The notes beneath the pieces were generated by a model that was given only the letters and a program-made list of their open reading frames with translations, ran no database searches and had not been told where the DNA came from. Of a stretch of DNA of 64,000 nucleotides, positions 48,201 to 56,852 are shown piece after piece. This stretch comes from VYFG01 sp965204165 (GTDB taxonomy: Bacteria > Pseudomonadota > Gammaproteobacteria > Arenicellales > Poriferihabitantaceae), in contig OZ241969.1 in NCBI GenBank assembly GCA_965204165.1, forward strand, positions 310,001 through 374,000, given 5' to 3'. Every line of letters starts with the position of its first letter. The stretch's first letter is position 1. Both the position numbers and the translations under genes were made by a program.

Positions 48201-48588
48201 GGCCCGCCTGCGCGCCTTGCCGGCGGCGCTGGTAGTCGCGATGCGGCACGGAGTACAGGGATTGCTGAAGAACGGCGCGGCCGCCGGCTTCGATCCGGAC
48301 GATGCACAGGTTTCCAATGCCGTGGAACTGTTCAAACGGCGCTGCAGACGGTCGGCGCCCGGTCAGGCCGATGGGGTGGACAGCCATATCGACGCCCTGG
48401 TCGCCGAGTGGCGGGACGAGGTCAGGCGCTGCCGGGATGACCGGAGAAAACTGGAATACCGGGTCCCCGACAATGAGAACGGGCGCGACCGCCTGCTGTA
48501 CAACCATGGCGACCGGATTCCCGGCCTGTGGCAGGCCCTGCAGTCCCTGCGCAACGTCGAGAACTCCGCCCTGCTCAAGGCGCTGTGA
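45289..48588 (+). CDS. drmA: DrmA-like helicase, first gene of a DISARM-like operon
   Basis: The 1099-residue protein is a large SF2-type helicase resembling DrmA of DISARM. The first 450 residues are accessory (SSLGFSFFIKGEDIRLQVLS; long acidic linker at 90-115). The helicase has WFPTGGGKTEAYLGLIAFQI (Walker A, about 472-482), a zinc-ribbon-like insert CCPWCGQDF...CRNPDCGF (about 583-612), IIQDELHLISSALGS (DELH, about 671), YIASTATI (motif III) and a C-terminal lobe with ATNMISVGLDVARL and IQASSRVGRGDVPGVV (motif VI). It starts a five-gene same-strand run with gaps of only 2-3 bases or overlaps. Start choice among ATG codons at 45289, 45301 and 45307 is open. Confidence 0.85.
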   Translation: MLSGMFMVPLPDPLALPSFRKLLIDPKPPDHAIRQVVRTMYTEPRKRLIDWVRKQLTGPPEPVSDGPDLHGVLPTERFPCGALSPVSKWGEGIDPAGEEVEEIEETEPASSGDTGENTPEPAVVRRYIPPSSLGFSFFIKGEDIRLQVLSRAVSYERTEGGRYSNDWKRRDLVSGQGNSEEFENIHCPGNDRRQSFSKLADKARVDVQWRRFADGWIVTVSLCNAQELADSEDGRDYVYGRAEKTLFEAGLRCVVDAGDVDVYPRTDRSLLDPEEQEIELQYAHLHIYAIGHGCAADWELKDGRVIEIRSETMPAVEVPQMTADPGPKGEPVLSMARLAGIDRDHAALLPELDDFIGGYADWVAGQRDQIPGLSAGDRETADRMADRMDTAVSRMRAGLRLLGVNTQARLAFALANRAMLDQMRQHDRIQGEPRPDDAWRWRPFQLAFLLTVLESTADEDNDFRDTVDLIWFPTGGGKTEAYLGLIAFQIALRRLRHPDTGGGTAVLMRYTLRLLTRDQFMRAARLICALELMRRERGDLGSAPISIGMWVGQAASPNTFREAAERVDKAVALGKKPELVLDCCPWCGQDFEAGRNHDSGTRHFHFRCRNPDCGFGASPDGVLPCNIVDEALYAEPPTMVVATVDKFARLAWEERANTFFGGTRHRPPELIIQDELHLISSALGSVAGLYEAAVDTVLQVRGVHPKYIASTATIRMAEQQVERLYGRGVAVFPPPGLRCDDAWFARSVPPEQRPGRIYVGYLAPLLNRRKCLAPLAAALLLAPHVLFGNDQDTRDLLDAWWTQVVYHGSLRQVGNSHTAFANEVREFMQLLSGTMDAQATETAGREERTTPSVAQLTSLQTAAQNAEIFSRLGRTHEEDGCLDAVLATNMISVGLDVARLALMVVHGQPLTTAEYIQASSRVGRGDVPGVVFANYYRDEARNLSHYESFRPYHEAFYRFVEPTSVTPYTYQARLRALPAALVVAMRHGVQGLLKNGAAAGFDPDDAQVSNAVELFKRRCRRSAPGQADGVDSHIDALVAEWRDEVRRCRDDRRKLEYRVPDNENGRDRLLYNHGDRIPGLWQALQSLRNVENSALLKAL

Positions 48589-48591
48589 ACC

Positions 48592-50418
48592 GTGGCCGGT
48601 GAACTGATTCCGATACGGCTGTCCCACCTGCTCGGCCAGAGCGGCGCCGGGGCCATCGTGCGCGGGGCGAACGGGCTGGCGGTCGTCCGGGACACCCGGC
48701 AATGGACGGACCGCCAGGGAGACTTCGCCGGCGAGTTGATTCCGTACGTGGAGCGCGTACGTGCCGCGCTTGGCATCGAGGAGGAGTTGCGCCAGCCCCC
48801 TGTGGCGAAACAGCTGGACAATGGCCCGGTGGACGGCACCTGCGTACCGGCGACGCGATTCCCCTCCTGGATGCGCTGCCCGGCCTGTGGCGCCATGTAT
48901 CGCTGGCCATGGCGGAATGGTGAACCCGATCACGCGCCCCGTTGCAATCGCCAGGAATGCATGCGCCGCCCGGAACTGGAGCAGGTGACATGGGTACTCG
49001 GACACCCGGCGGGATACCTTGCCGACGTGCCGTGGCATTTCCTCGCCCATCGGGGCGCGCATGACCCCGCACAGGCCAACTGCAGGGTACAGGACCAGTT
49101 GCGGCTGATCGAGCGCGGCTTCGATGATCGTATCCTGCGGTGCGGCGCCTGCGGTGCCGAATCACGATTTCATGGCGATGAACGGACGGGCTTCGGCCTG
49201 GAACAGATGCAGCCATGGACCAGGGACGACCCTGCGCCGCCAATGGACGGCGCAGCAGGGGGCGACAGCGAAGAACCGGCGCAGGTGCTGGTGGTCAATG
49301 ACACGCGGGTCTACATGCCGGTCGCCGAATCCGTTCTCGTGATTCCGCCGGAGTCCCGCGTGCGCAAGGGGACCGTCGTCGACCGCCTGTACCGGAATTC
49401 CGGCGATCGCAGCCGTCTCGACGGCGCACGGACGAATTTGGCGAAGAACCGCATCATACGGTCGCTGGCAACGGAATACCGCTGCACGGACAGGGAGATC
49501 AAGGCCGCACTGGATGATCTCGACCGCGGCTATCCCCTGTATGGCGAGAACCCTACGCCGGGGCAGTTGCGGGAAAGCGAGTTCCGGGCATTCCTGGAGG
49601 TGCTGCCCGACCAGCGCGAGAACGAAGACCTCGTGACCCGCAACCGAAGCGGTGAGTGGCGGGAGCTGGGCATGGCCCTTGATCCGGATTCCGATCAACG
49701 GAAGATCGTCGATGGCGTCCGCCACCTCGTCCGCGTCGACCGCCTCAAGGCGGTGAAGGTGTTCAGGGGCTTTACCCGCATGCACGGGAAGCAGCCGGTG
49801 CCGCCGGACATCGTCGGCAGGTCCGACTGGCTGCCCGCCGTTGAACTGTATGGGGAGGGCATCTTTCTCGCCCTCGACGAGGACCGGCTCCAGATGTGGG
49901 AAGAGACGCCGGCGGCTGTTTCGCGGCTGGAGCGGCTGCTGCCCCGGTTTGCCCAGTCCGGCCGCGACGGCCCCAACCCGGTGACGACACGGTTCATGCT
50001 GCTGCATACGTTGTCGCACCTGCTGATGCGGCGTATCTCGACCGAGGGCGGCTATCCGGCTGCCTCGCTGATCGAGCGGATCTACTGCGCCGCGGCGCCG
50101 GAACCGATGGCCGGCATCCTCATCCACGTCGCCGTTCCCGACATTGCCGGCTCATTGGGCGGTCTGGCGGAACTGGGGGAACCCCGGCAATTTCTGAGGA
50201 TCCTGCATTCGGCCCTGGAGCAGGCGCGCTGGTGTTCGCTCGACCCGGTCTGCAGCGAGCATGAAGGCCAGGGACCCGGCCTGCTGAACCGGGCCGCCTG
50301 TCATGCCTGCGCGCTGGTGCCCGAGCCAGCCTGCGAATACGGCAACACCCTGCTCGACCGCGGCTTCGTCAAGGGCGATGCTTCCGGCGGGCTGCCCTCG
50401 TTCTTCGGGATGACCTGA
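48592..50418 (+). CDS. drmB: DrmB-like protein (DUF1998)
   Basis: The 608-residue protein resembles DrmB, the DUF1998 partner of DrmA. It begins with GTG three bases after the drmA stop. The N-terminus has IRLSHLLGQSGAGAIV and zinc-binding pairs MRCPACGAMYRW (about 96-107), CNRQEC and RCGACGAES. The C-terminal DUF1998 part has LLHTLSHLLMRRISTEGGYP, SLIERIYC, and a final Cys set in SLDPVCSEH and NRAACHACALVPEPACEYGN, ending FFGMT. DrmA and DrmB together are the core of DISARM, where they bind and process unmodified phage DNA. All expected Cys pairs are present, so the gene looks functional. Confidence 0.85.
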   Translation: MAGELIPIRLSHLLGQSGAGAIVRGANGLAVVRDTRQWTDRQGDFAGELIPYVERVRAALGIEEELRQPPVAKQLDNGPVDGTCVPATRFPSWMRCPACGAMYRWPWRNGEPDHAPRCNRQECMRRPELEQVTWVLGHPAGYLADVPWHFLAHRGAHDPAQANCRVQDQLRLIERGFDDRILRCGACGAESRFHGDERTGFGLEQMQPWTRDDPAPPMDGAAGGDSEEPAQVLVVNDTRVYMPVAESVLVIPPESRVRKGTVVDRLYRNSGDRSRLDGARTNLAKNRIIRSLATEYRCTDREIKAALDDLDRGYPLYGENPTPGQLRESEFRAFLEVLPDQRENEDLVTRNRSGEWRELGMALDPDSDQRKIVDGVRHLVRVDRLKAVKVFRGFTRMHGKQPVPPDIVGRSDWLPAVELYGEGIFLALDEDRLQMWEETPAAVSRLERLLPRFAQSGRDGPNPVTTRFMLLHTLSHLLMRRISTEGGYPAASLIERIYCAAAPEPMAGILIHVAVPDIAGSLGGLAELGEPRQFLRILHSALEQARWCSLDPVCSEHEGQGPGLLNRAACHACALVPEPACEYGNTLLDRGFVKGDASGGLPSFFGMT

Positions 50419-50420
50419 AC

Positions 50421-51602
50421 ATGCCGGCCGACCGCGCCCGCCGATTCACGCTCCCCGGCATCCAGGATCTGAACAAGGATCAGGATGAGGCGCTGGCGAT
50501 GCCGATGGAGGGGCAACACCTGGTCGTCGGCGGCCCCGGCACCGGGAAGTCGGTGGTGGCGCTGCTGCGGGCGCGGCGCCTCGCGCAGAACGGCAAGAAA
50601 TACATGGCCCTGGTTTACAACCACTTGCTGAATCATTCGAACCGCCACCTGTTCGGCAGCGAAGAGACATTCTCCGCCCGGACATGGGAAACCTGGTTCC
50701 GCGAGATCTACAGGAAACTTGTCGGACCCGTACCCGTGCTTGAACCAGGCCGACAGGGAGGATATCGGCAGATAGACTGGGATGCCGCCGCCCGGCAGGT
50801 GCGGGCCCTGGACAGCATCACCGACAGAAGCGACCGTTTCCTGGTGATCGACGAGGGCCAGGACATGCCGCCGGCCTTCTACGGGACGCTGATCGAACTG
50901 GGCTTCGAGAATTTCTACGTGGCGGCCGACCAGAACCAGCAGATTCACACTGACAGGTGCAGTTCGCGCCGGGACATCGAAAACTCCCTCGCCATTTACC
51001 CGGGGGACACGCTGGAACTGAAAACCAACTACCGGAACTCGTATCCCGTCGCGCTGCTCGCCCGGCACTTCTACCCGGCCGACCCGGCCAGTCCGCCGCC
51101 GGACCTCCCCGACGCCATGCCCGCTGCTACACCGGAGTTATGGACATATGACAAAGAAAACACCGCGACGCTGGCCGGGATTGCGGAAAGGATCCTCCAG
51201 TTGAGCGACCGCAATCCCCGCAAGCTGATCGGAATCATCACTCCGGACAACAAGGTACGGAAGAAATTCCATGACGCGCTTCGGCACGCCGATCCGAGGC
51301 TGGACAATGGCAAACCGCCAATCCGGACCTTTGTCTCCGGCTTGCGCGAATTCCCGGATTTCGGCCAGGGCGGCCTCGTGGTCATCAACGCCCAGTCCTG
51401 CAAGGGCCTGGAGTTTGATTCCGTCATCCTGGCCGACATCGATGAGCACCAGCCCAAACACGATTCTCATGCGCTGAGGGCGAGATTCTATGTCATGGTG
51501 GCGCGCGCCCGGGAGCAGGTCATGCTGCTCCGTACCGGCAATGTCTGCCCCGTCGTGGATGAATTGCTGCCCGCAGACCCAACTGTTCTGATCAGGAAGT
51601 AG
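50421..51602 (+). CDS. UvrD/Rep-like SF1 helicase in the DISARM-like operon
   Basis: The 393-residue protein is a compact superfamily 1 ATPase/helicase: VVGGPGTGKSVVALLRARRL (Walker A near 37-44), FLVIDEGQDMPPAFY (motif II near 142-148), VAADQNQQI (motif III), LKTNYRNSYPVALLARHFYP (motif IV) and INAQSCKGLEFDSVILADID with VMVARAREQVMLLRTG (motifs V and VI). It is shorter than UvrD (about 720 residues), lacking large insertions. It starts two bases after drmB. Known DISARM operons do not carry this gene as a core part, so it is a distinguishing feature of this locus. Confidence 0.82.
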   Translation: MPADRARRFTLPGIQDLNKDQDEALAMPMEGQHLVVGGPGTGKSVVALLRARRLAQNGKKYMALVYNHLLNHSNRHLFGSEETFSARTWETWFREIYRKLVGPVPVLEPGRQGGYRQIDWDAAARQVRALDSITDRSDRFLVIDEGQDMPPAFYGTLIELGFENFYVAADQNQQIHTDRCSSRRDIENSLAIYPGDTLELKTNYRNSYPVALLARHFYPADPASPPPDLPDAMPAATPELWTYDKENTATLAGIAERILQLSDRNPRKLIGIITPDNKVRKKFHDALRHADPRLDNGKPPIRTFVSGLREFPDFGQGGLVVINAQSCKGLEFDSVILADIDEHQPKHDSHALRARFYVMVARAREQVMLLRTGNVCPVVDELLPADPTVLIRK

Positions 51603-51605
51603 ATC

Positions 51606-53234
51606 ATGGCAACGAAAGTCGATACACCAGGGAAGCCGAAAGCCCGGCCCAAGCCCGCGCGCATATGGCACCTGGCAACCAACCATCAAAACATGCTGTA
51701 CATGCTGGCCGCCGGCATGGCGATGGGCCCCGCGGGTTTCCGGGGCAAGCACTACTCCGATCCCCTGGATGTCCATCCAGGCTGGATTCCCCTGTTCCGG
51801 GACAGGTACGGGATTCCGGCCGGTGTCCTGGATCACGCCACCAGCGAACGCAGGCACCTGTTGCCCTGCATCGCGTCCTTCGACCTGCGCGATCTGTCCG
51901 GCCCTGTCCGGATACTGTCGCGGGATGGACGCATCCGGGACGTAGCCTCGCTGGCCGCCAGAAAGCGCAAGGACGACATTGCCGTCCTCGTCCGCGCGCC
52001 ATTGCCGCTATCCTGGCTGTCGAGCGTCAATTTCCGCTCGCCCGGGGACAGGCAGGCATTCGAAAGCGCCGCCAGCGATGTCTCGAACATCGATCTGCTT
52101 TCTTGCCGGGTCGAGATCGCGGAATCGCTGTTTTCCGCCGACACGGAGACGGCCTGGCCTGCAACCCAGCCGCAAGAACAGCTGCTCGAGGATGGCAGCG
52201 ACAGTTTTCCCGCTTTCGGGCAGGCCCTTGGCGGCGTGCTTGCGATGCTGTACCACTTCGCCAATCGCAGCGACCTGGGGCTTGTGGCCTTTCGTTACGC
52301 GGCGGGAGACGGGCATGGAAAGGCTGATGACCTGGTACGGAGCGATCCCATACTGGCCGCCCTTCCCGACTGGATGGACGGGGGTGAAGTGTCCGGGCAA
52401 GAGGATTTCCGCTCTCGGCTCTTCTGGGGCGTCGTCCAAACCCTTGTCGCCGAAAAGACACGGGAGCGCCCGCAAGGGCCGGTGGATGCGGCGCTGGCAT
52501 ATCTGGAGGATCAGCTCGACCTGCTGCCCGATGCCGGGTTCCGTCCACGCCTGGAACGCCTGATCGCAGACATGCGCGGCTTCCTCGGCCTCGGGGGCGG
52601 AACGGTCACCGAACTGCTTGAGCGGCACACGGACACTTTATCCCGGCCCTTGCTGCTGTTCTGCCTCCGTGGGCATTGCACGGACCTGCTGGAATTTTCC
52701 CATCCCCTGCTGAACGACGCCGATTACCTTTTTGCCGGCATCCTGTTCGGCGTGCGGGATGGCTGGCTGCAGTTGCCGAACGAACTGCGCGGCCCGGAAC
52801 TGTCCGGCTATGCGTCTTTTCGGATGGCGGACGCCGAGCACCGGACGCAGGGCCGCGCCCCAGCGATGGATGCGCCGCCACGCCCGAAACCCTTGCGTGA
52901 GTTATTTACTTCGCCAGAAGGGAAGTGGAGTGGCATGATGATGAAAGCAGCCGTGGAACTCGCGGGCAAATCCAACTGGAACGAATGCATCCGGACGCGC
53001 ATCACGCTGGCGGAGGGTGACTTGCCCGAAGCCTTTGAACGGAACGGCCTGCAGGTGGTGCTGCCGGGCAGGGTGACGACCGTTGCGGAAGAAGTGGATG
53101 AAGCCGGGTTTCTGCACCGCCTGGGGCAATGGCCGCCGATCACTCCACGGATCGAATCCGACGTGCGCGGCAAACTTGCCGGTTTGCAGGAAACCGAAGC
53201 AAAGGAAAACGGGAATCGAAACGATTCATCATGA
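51606..53234 (+). CDS. Unknown 542-residue protein in the DISARM-like operon
   Basis: I do not recognise this protein. It starts 3 bases after the helicase stop and overlaps the next start by four bases (ATGA), so it is translated with its neighbours. The N-terminus (ARIWHLATNHQNMLYMLAAG then RGKHYSDPLDVHPGWIPLFR) faintly recalls the opening of DarT/ART-like enzymes, where a His-containing strand is followed by a loop and a helix, but this is a guess. The middle is helical (DAALAYLEDQLDLLPDAGFR), followed by LLFCLRGHCTDLLEFSHPLL. The C-terminus is charged. There is no Walker motif, Cys cluster, signal peptide or membrane span. Confidence 0.75.
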   Translation: MATKVDTPGKPKARPKPARIWHLATNHQNMLYMLAAGMAMGPAGFRGKHYSDPLDVHPGWIPLFRDRYGIPAGVLDHATSERRHLLPCIASFDLRDLSGPVRILSRDGRIRDVASLAARKRKDDIAVLVRAPLPLSWLSSVNFRSPGDRQAFESAASDVSNIDLLSCRVEIAESLFSADTETAWPATQPQEQLLEDGSDSFPAFGQALGGVLAMLYHFANRSDLGLVAFRYAAGDGHGKADDLVRSDPILAALPDWMDGGEVSGQEDFRSRLFWGVVQTLVAEKTRERPQGPVDAALAYLEDQLDLLPDAGFRPRLERLIADMRGFLGLGGGTVTELLERHTDTLSRPLLLFCLRGHCTDLLEFSHPLLNDADYLFAGILFGVRDGWLQLPNELRGPELSGYASFRMADAEHRTQGRAPAMDAPPRPKPLRELFTSPEGKWSGMMMKAAVELAGKSNWNECIRTRITLAEGDLPEAFERNGLQVVLPGRVTTVAEEVDEAGFLHRLGQWPPITPRIESDVRGKLAGLQETEAKENGNRNDSS

Positions 53235-54793
53235 GGATGATTCCCAGCCAGCCCCTGGGAACCGGCAGTGATGCGGAAATGCGGACGTTCGACCAGTTGC
53301 GCGCGGCATTTTCCGGGCCGGACCGGAATGGCTGGTTCGCCATGCACTCGCTCAACCTCCCGCGGCATGAATACAAGCGGTTCGGGGAAATCGACTTCGT
53401 CGTCTGCGGTCCGGACGGCCTTTTCGTGCTGGAGATCAAGGGCGGCGGCGTTTCCTGCCGTCATGGCGACTGGGAAACCACGAACCGGCATGGCCGAACC
53501 GAAGGATTGCGGGAGTCGCCGTTCAGACAGGCGGAGGGTGCGCTCCATGGATTGCGGAAAAAGCTTCCCGAGTCCCTCTCCAGGAATCTCGTGGTCGGAT
53601 ACGGCGTGGTCATGCCGGACGTCGAACGACTCCCCGGCAGCGCCGAATGGGACCGCGCCGTTCTCGCCGACGGCCGCGACTTCAGGCAATTCGAAAAGTG
53701 GCTGGAACGGTTCATCAGGCACTGGCGTTCGAAGGATCCCCGCAGGGCTGCCGCAACCCCTTCGCAATTGAATGCACTGCAGCAACACCTGCGGCCCGAT
53801 TTCGAGGCTGTCGTGCCGCTGCATGTTTCCGCCCATGAGGTGGAAATGCGCATCGCCCGCCTGACGGAGGATCAACTGGGGCTGATCGATGTCGTCGAGG
53901 CCAATCCGCGGGTGGTATGTTCCGGCGGGGCCGGGACAGGGAAAACGATGCTGGCGCTTGAACTGGCGAAGCGCTGGGGAGCGTCCGGAATGCAGACCGC
54001 GCTGACCTGCCATTCACCCTGGCTCAAGCGTTTCCTCGAGCGGAACGCCGTGCCCGGGCTGACTGTCAGCCTGGCGGATTCGATTCATGTGACCGCCCGG
54101 CGTGCCGGCATTGAAAAATTCGATGCGCTGATCGTCGATGAAGGCCAGGACATTTTGAACATGGATGCGCTGGCCCGGCTGGATGGCTGCCTGCATGGCG
54201 GCATCAGCGAAGGCCGCTGGTGCTTCTTTCACGACGCCAACAATCAGTCCGGGCTGTGCGGATCCTATGTGCCCGATGCCTATGACTATCTGGAAAGCTT
54301 CGGCCCGGTGCGGATTCCGCTGAAGACGAACTGCAGGAATTCGCTGCCGATCCTGCAACGGATACAGGACTGTCTGGATGCCGATGTGGGCAATTCAGGC
54401 GTCGGAGACGGCCCCGCAGTGCGTGAAATTCGGGTCGCCGGCGCAGACGTTGCTGTCCAGGCCCTGGAAAACGAACTGCACGGCCTGGTGGATGGCGAGG
54501 GATTCAACCCGGGAGACATCGTCATACTTTCGCCCATTCCGTTTGAGCAGTCCTGGACGTTTTCCCTGTCCGGAGATTTGCGGAACCCGATCTCCGTCCT
54601 GGACGACAGTTCGCCCCGCAACGCCAACCGCCGGACCATCGGCTTTGCACGGATCGAGGATTTCAAGGGGCTTGAGAGCGAGGTGGTTGTTCTTGTCGAT
54701 TTGCCTGCACCAGGGAGTAGCGAGACCTTGCGTTCGCTTCACTATGTCGGGATGAGCAGGGCGCGTGCGCTGCTGAGCATTGTCTGTTGTTGA
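53231..54793 (+). CDS. NERD nuclease fused to SF1 helicase
   Basis: The 520-residue protein has an N-terminal NERD domain, a predicted PD-(D/E)XK nuclease: GEIDFVVCGPDGLFVLEIKG (Asp near 53, ExK near 67-69). A superfamily 1 helicase follows: VCSGGAGTGKTMLALELAKR (about 228-247), LIVDEGQDILNMD (about 300), FHDANNQSG, IPLKTNCRNSLPILQRI and EDFKGLESEVVVLVDLPAPG with HYVGMSRARALL. The start ATG at 53231 overlaps the stop of the 542-residue gene. The frame is open further upstream only as overlap. It is the last gene of the operon. NERD-helicase proteins appear in other defence loci and would supply a nuclease that this operon otherwise lacks. Confidence 0.85.
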   Translation: MRMIPSQPLGTGSDAEMRTFDQLRAAFSGPDRNGWFAMHSLNLPRHEYKRFGEIDFVVCGPDGLFVLEIKGGGVSCRHGDWETTNRHGRTEGLRESPFRQAEGALHGLRKKLPESLSRNLVVGYGVVMPDVERLPGSAEWDRAVLADGRDFRQFEKWLERFIRHWRSKDPRRAAATPSQLNALQQHLRPDFEAVVPLHVSAHEVEMRIARLTEDQLGLIDVVEANPRVVCSGGAGTGKTMLALELAKRWGASGMQTALTCHSPWLKRFLERNAVPGLTVSLADSIHVTARRAGIEKFDALIVDEGQDILNMDALARLDGCLHGGISEGRWCFFHDANNQSGLCGSYVPDAYDYLESFGPVRIPLKTNCRNSLPILQRIQDCLDADVGNSGVGDGPAVREIRVAGADVAVQALENELHGLVDGEGFNPGDIVILSPIPFEQSWTFSLSGDLRNPISVLDDSSPRNANRRTIGFARIEDFKGLESEVVVLVDLPAPGSSETLRSLHYVGMSRARALLSIVCC

Positions 54794-55028
54794 TGGCGCT
54801 TGCAGGTACGGTTTCCGGAAAGGCGATTTAACAGGCATAAAGTACCAACCGGAAAACAGGCTCCTGTCCATCTTGAAATACGCATGAGATGTTCTGCGGA
54901 AAACCTGCCCTGCCAGCAAAGCAAGGCCAGCGGTCCTTGTCCCTGAAACAAAGCCAGGGCTACCCCCCAAAATCGTCCCATCCGGGGTCATGGCATGATC
55001 CCCGCAACCCTGTCTCCGAGTATGGTCA

Positions 55029-56507
55029 ATGATCCGCCACCAGCTTCCCATCGGCATCCAGTCCTTCCGGAGAATACGGGAGTAGGACTGCTACTACATC
55101 GACAAGACGCCCCATATCAGGCGGCTGATCGAAGCGGGGGATTTCTACTTCCTGTCCCGCCCGCGCCGGTTCGGCAAGAGCCTTCTCGTGGATACCCTGC
55201 GGGAGCTTTTCGAGTGCAATGAGCCTTTGTTCCGGGAACTCGATATCCACGGGCACTGGGACTGGTCTGCCAGGCGCCCCGTTGTGCGGTTGAGCTTCGA
55301 TGGAAAGTACGACGAGCCCGGCGACCTCGCTCAAAGCACCGAAAATCAACTTGCGATCATCGAACGAAACGCCGGTCTCGACCCGGCCCGATCGCCCTGC
55401 TCCGGCCCTGAACGCCTGCGGGATATTCTTGATCGTCTCCATCATGCTACCGGCCAACAGGCGGTCGTTCTGGTGGACGAGTACGACAAGCCGATCCTGG
55501 ACGTCCGTTTCGTCTTCGTCACCGGGGTCAGCATGTTCTCCCGGGTGAGCCTCTTTTCCGGGCTGAACAACCTGCGGAATATCAGTCTCGACCCGGAATT
55601 CGCCACCATCTGCGGCTATACCGACGCTGATCTGGATACGGTCTTTGCCCCGGAACTTCCGGGACTGGACCGGGACGAGGTCCGGGAGTGGTACAACGGC
55701 TATCACTGGCTCGGGGACGAGAAGCTCTACAACCCCTACGATCTCCTCCTGCTGTTCCAAACCCGCAACTTCGAGGCCCACTGGTTCGAGACCAGCTCTC
55801 CGACCTTCCTGTTCCGGATGATGATGGACCGGGAAGTGAGTCCGATGGAACTGGAGGACCGGAGTACGGATGCCAGGCAGTTGTCGAAATTCGATGTGGG
55901 GGATATCGGCATCGACGCGCTCCTGTTCCAGACCGGGTACCTGACCATCACAGACGAGGAAAGAAGGGGCCCCCGGACCCTGTACACCCTGGACTATCCC
56001 AACTTCGAGGTTCGGCAAAGTCTCAACGATGAACTGCTGGGATACGTCACCGGGCCGGAGAACGGGGTTGCGGACCAGGGCGATGAACTCGGCCGCCTGC
56101 TGGTGGCCAACGACTTCGAAGGTTTCGCGGACCGCCTGCGGTCATTATTCGCGGGGATTCCGTACCAGTGGCAGGGAACCAACGGCCCCGCCCGCTACGA
56201 GGCCTGGTACGCCGGGATGCTGTACGCCTGCTTCCGCACCATTGGCCTGGACATCCGGGTGGAGGATTCATCGAGCAGGGGCCGGGCGGACATGGTGGTG
56301 CTCCACGGCGGCCAGGTGTTCGTATTCGAGTTCAAGATGGCTGACGGGGAGGGTGACCGGGACGTCGCTGCCCGACAGGCCATCGAACAGATCCGTGAAA
56401 AGGGCTATGCTGAAAAATACAAGGATCGGAACCAGCCGATCCACCTGATCGGTGTGGCCCTCGGTCGGGACCGGAGCCCGGCAGCGGTGAAGGTGGTCTC
56501 TGCCTGA
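55029..56507 (+). pseudogene. DUF1703-like AAA/PD-(D/E)XK gene with nonsense codon and deletion (copy 3)
   Basis: This is the most complete copy of the family. It starts MIRHQLPIGIQSFRRIRE, then TAG at 55083-55085 where the family has a Glu/Gly codon, and continues in frame with YYIDKTPHIRRLIEAGDFYF and the Walker A-like SRPRRFGKSLL. VVLVDEYDKPILD (Walker B) runs straight into VRFVFVTGVSMFSRVSLFSG, so about 70 residues usually found between them are missing. The C-terminal PD-(D/E)XK domain is present (SSSRGRADMVVLHGGQVFVF, EFKMADGEG). An ORF beginning at ATG 55188 is open, but it lacks the Walker A start and has the deletion, so I treat it as broken. Confidence 0.82.
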
Positions 56508-56852
56508 GACTGGCCCCGAGGTTGGTCAACTCGCCGTGGCACCCATGGTGTTAATGTGCAGCTAATAATGGAGCCACCCTTTTCAGCGGTTTCCAGTCTC
56601 GAAGACTGTGTCGATATTACCCCTGTCGAAGTGGCGTTTCCAACCCGATCGGGTTGCCCGTTATCAGAGAATGCACTAGCAGGTCCTGTGGGGCTTGTGG
56701 GCGAGAAGCGCGAGAGTGTGGTCAGGCGGTGGTCAACGCGAAGCGTTGTCCATGGGCTGTCCACACGGCCCGCAGGGCTCGCGCTGGTCCGAAGGACTCG
56801 TCCACAAATCCACAGGACTCCCACGGTCATATTCTGCGTGACCCTTGGGCTG
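56508..56852. other. Flank of DUF1703-like gene and unassigned sequence
   Basis: The first 40 bases match the dispersed 3' flank of the family (GGTTGGTCAACTCGCCGTGG). The rest, up to the IstB remnant, holds no gene and probably includes the terminal part of the decayed IS21-type element. Confidence 0.45.

Noticed and set aside
45292..49062. 1256-residue minus-strand ORF
   Set aside because: Antisense to drmA and drmB; biased composition typical of a GC-rich shadow frame.
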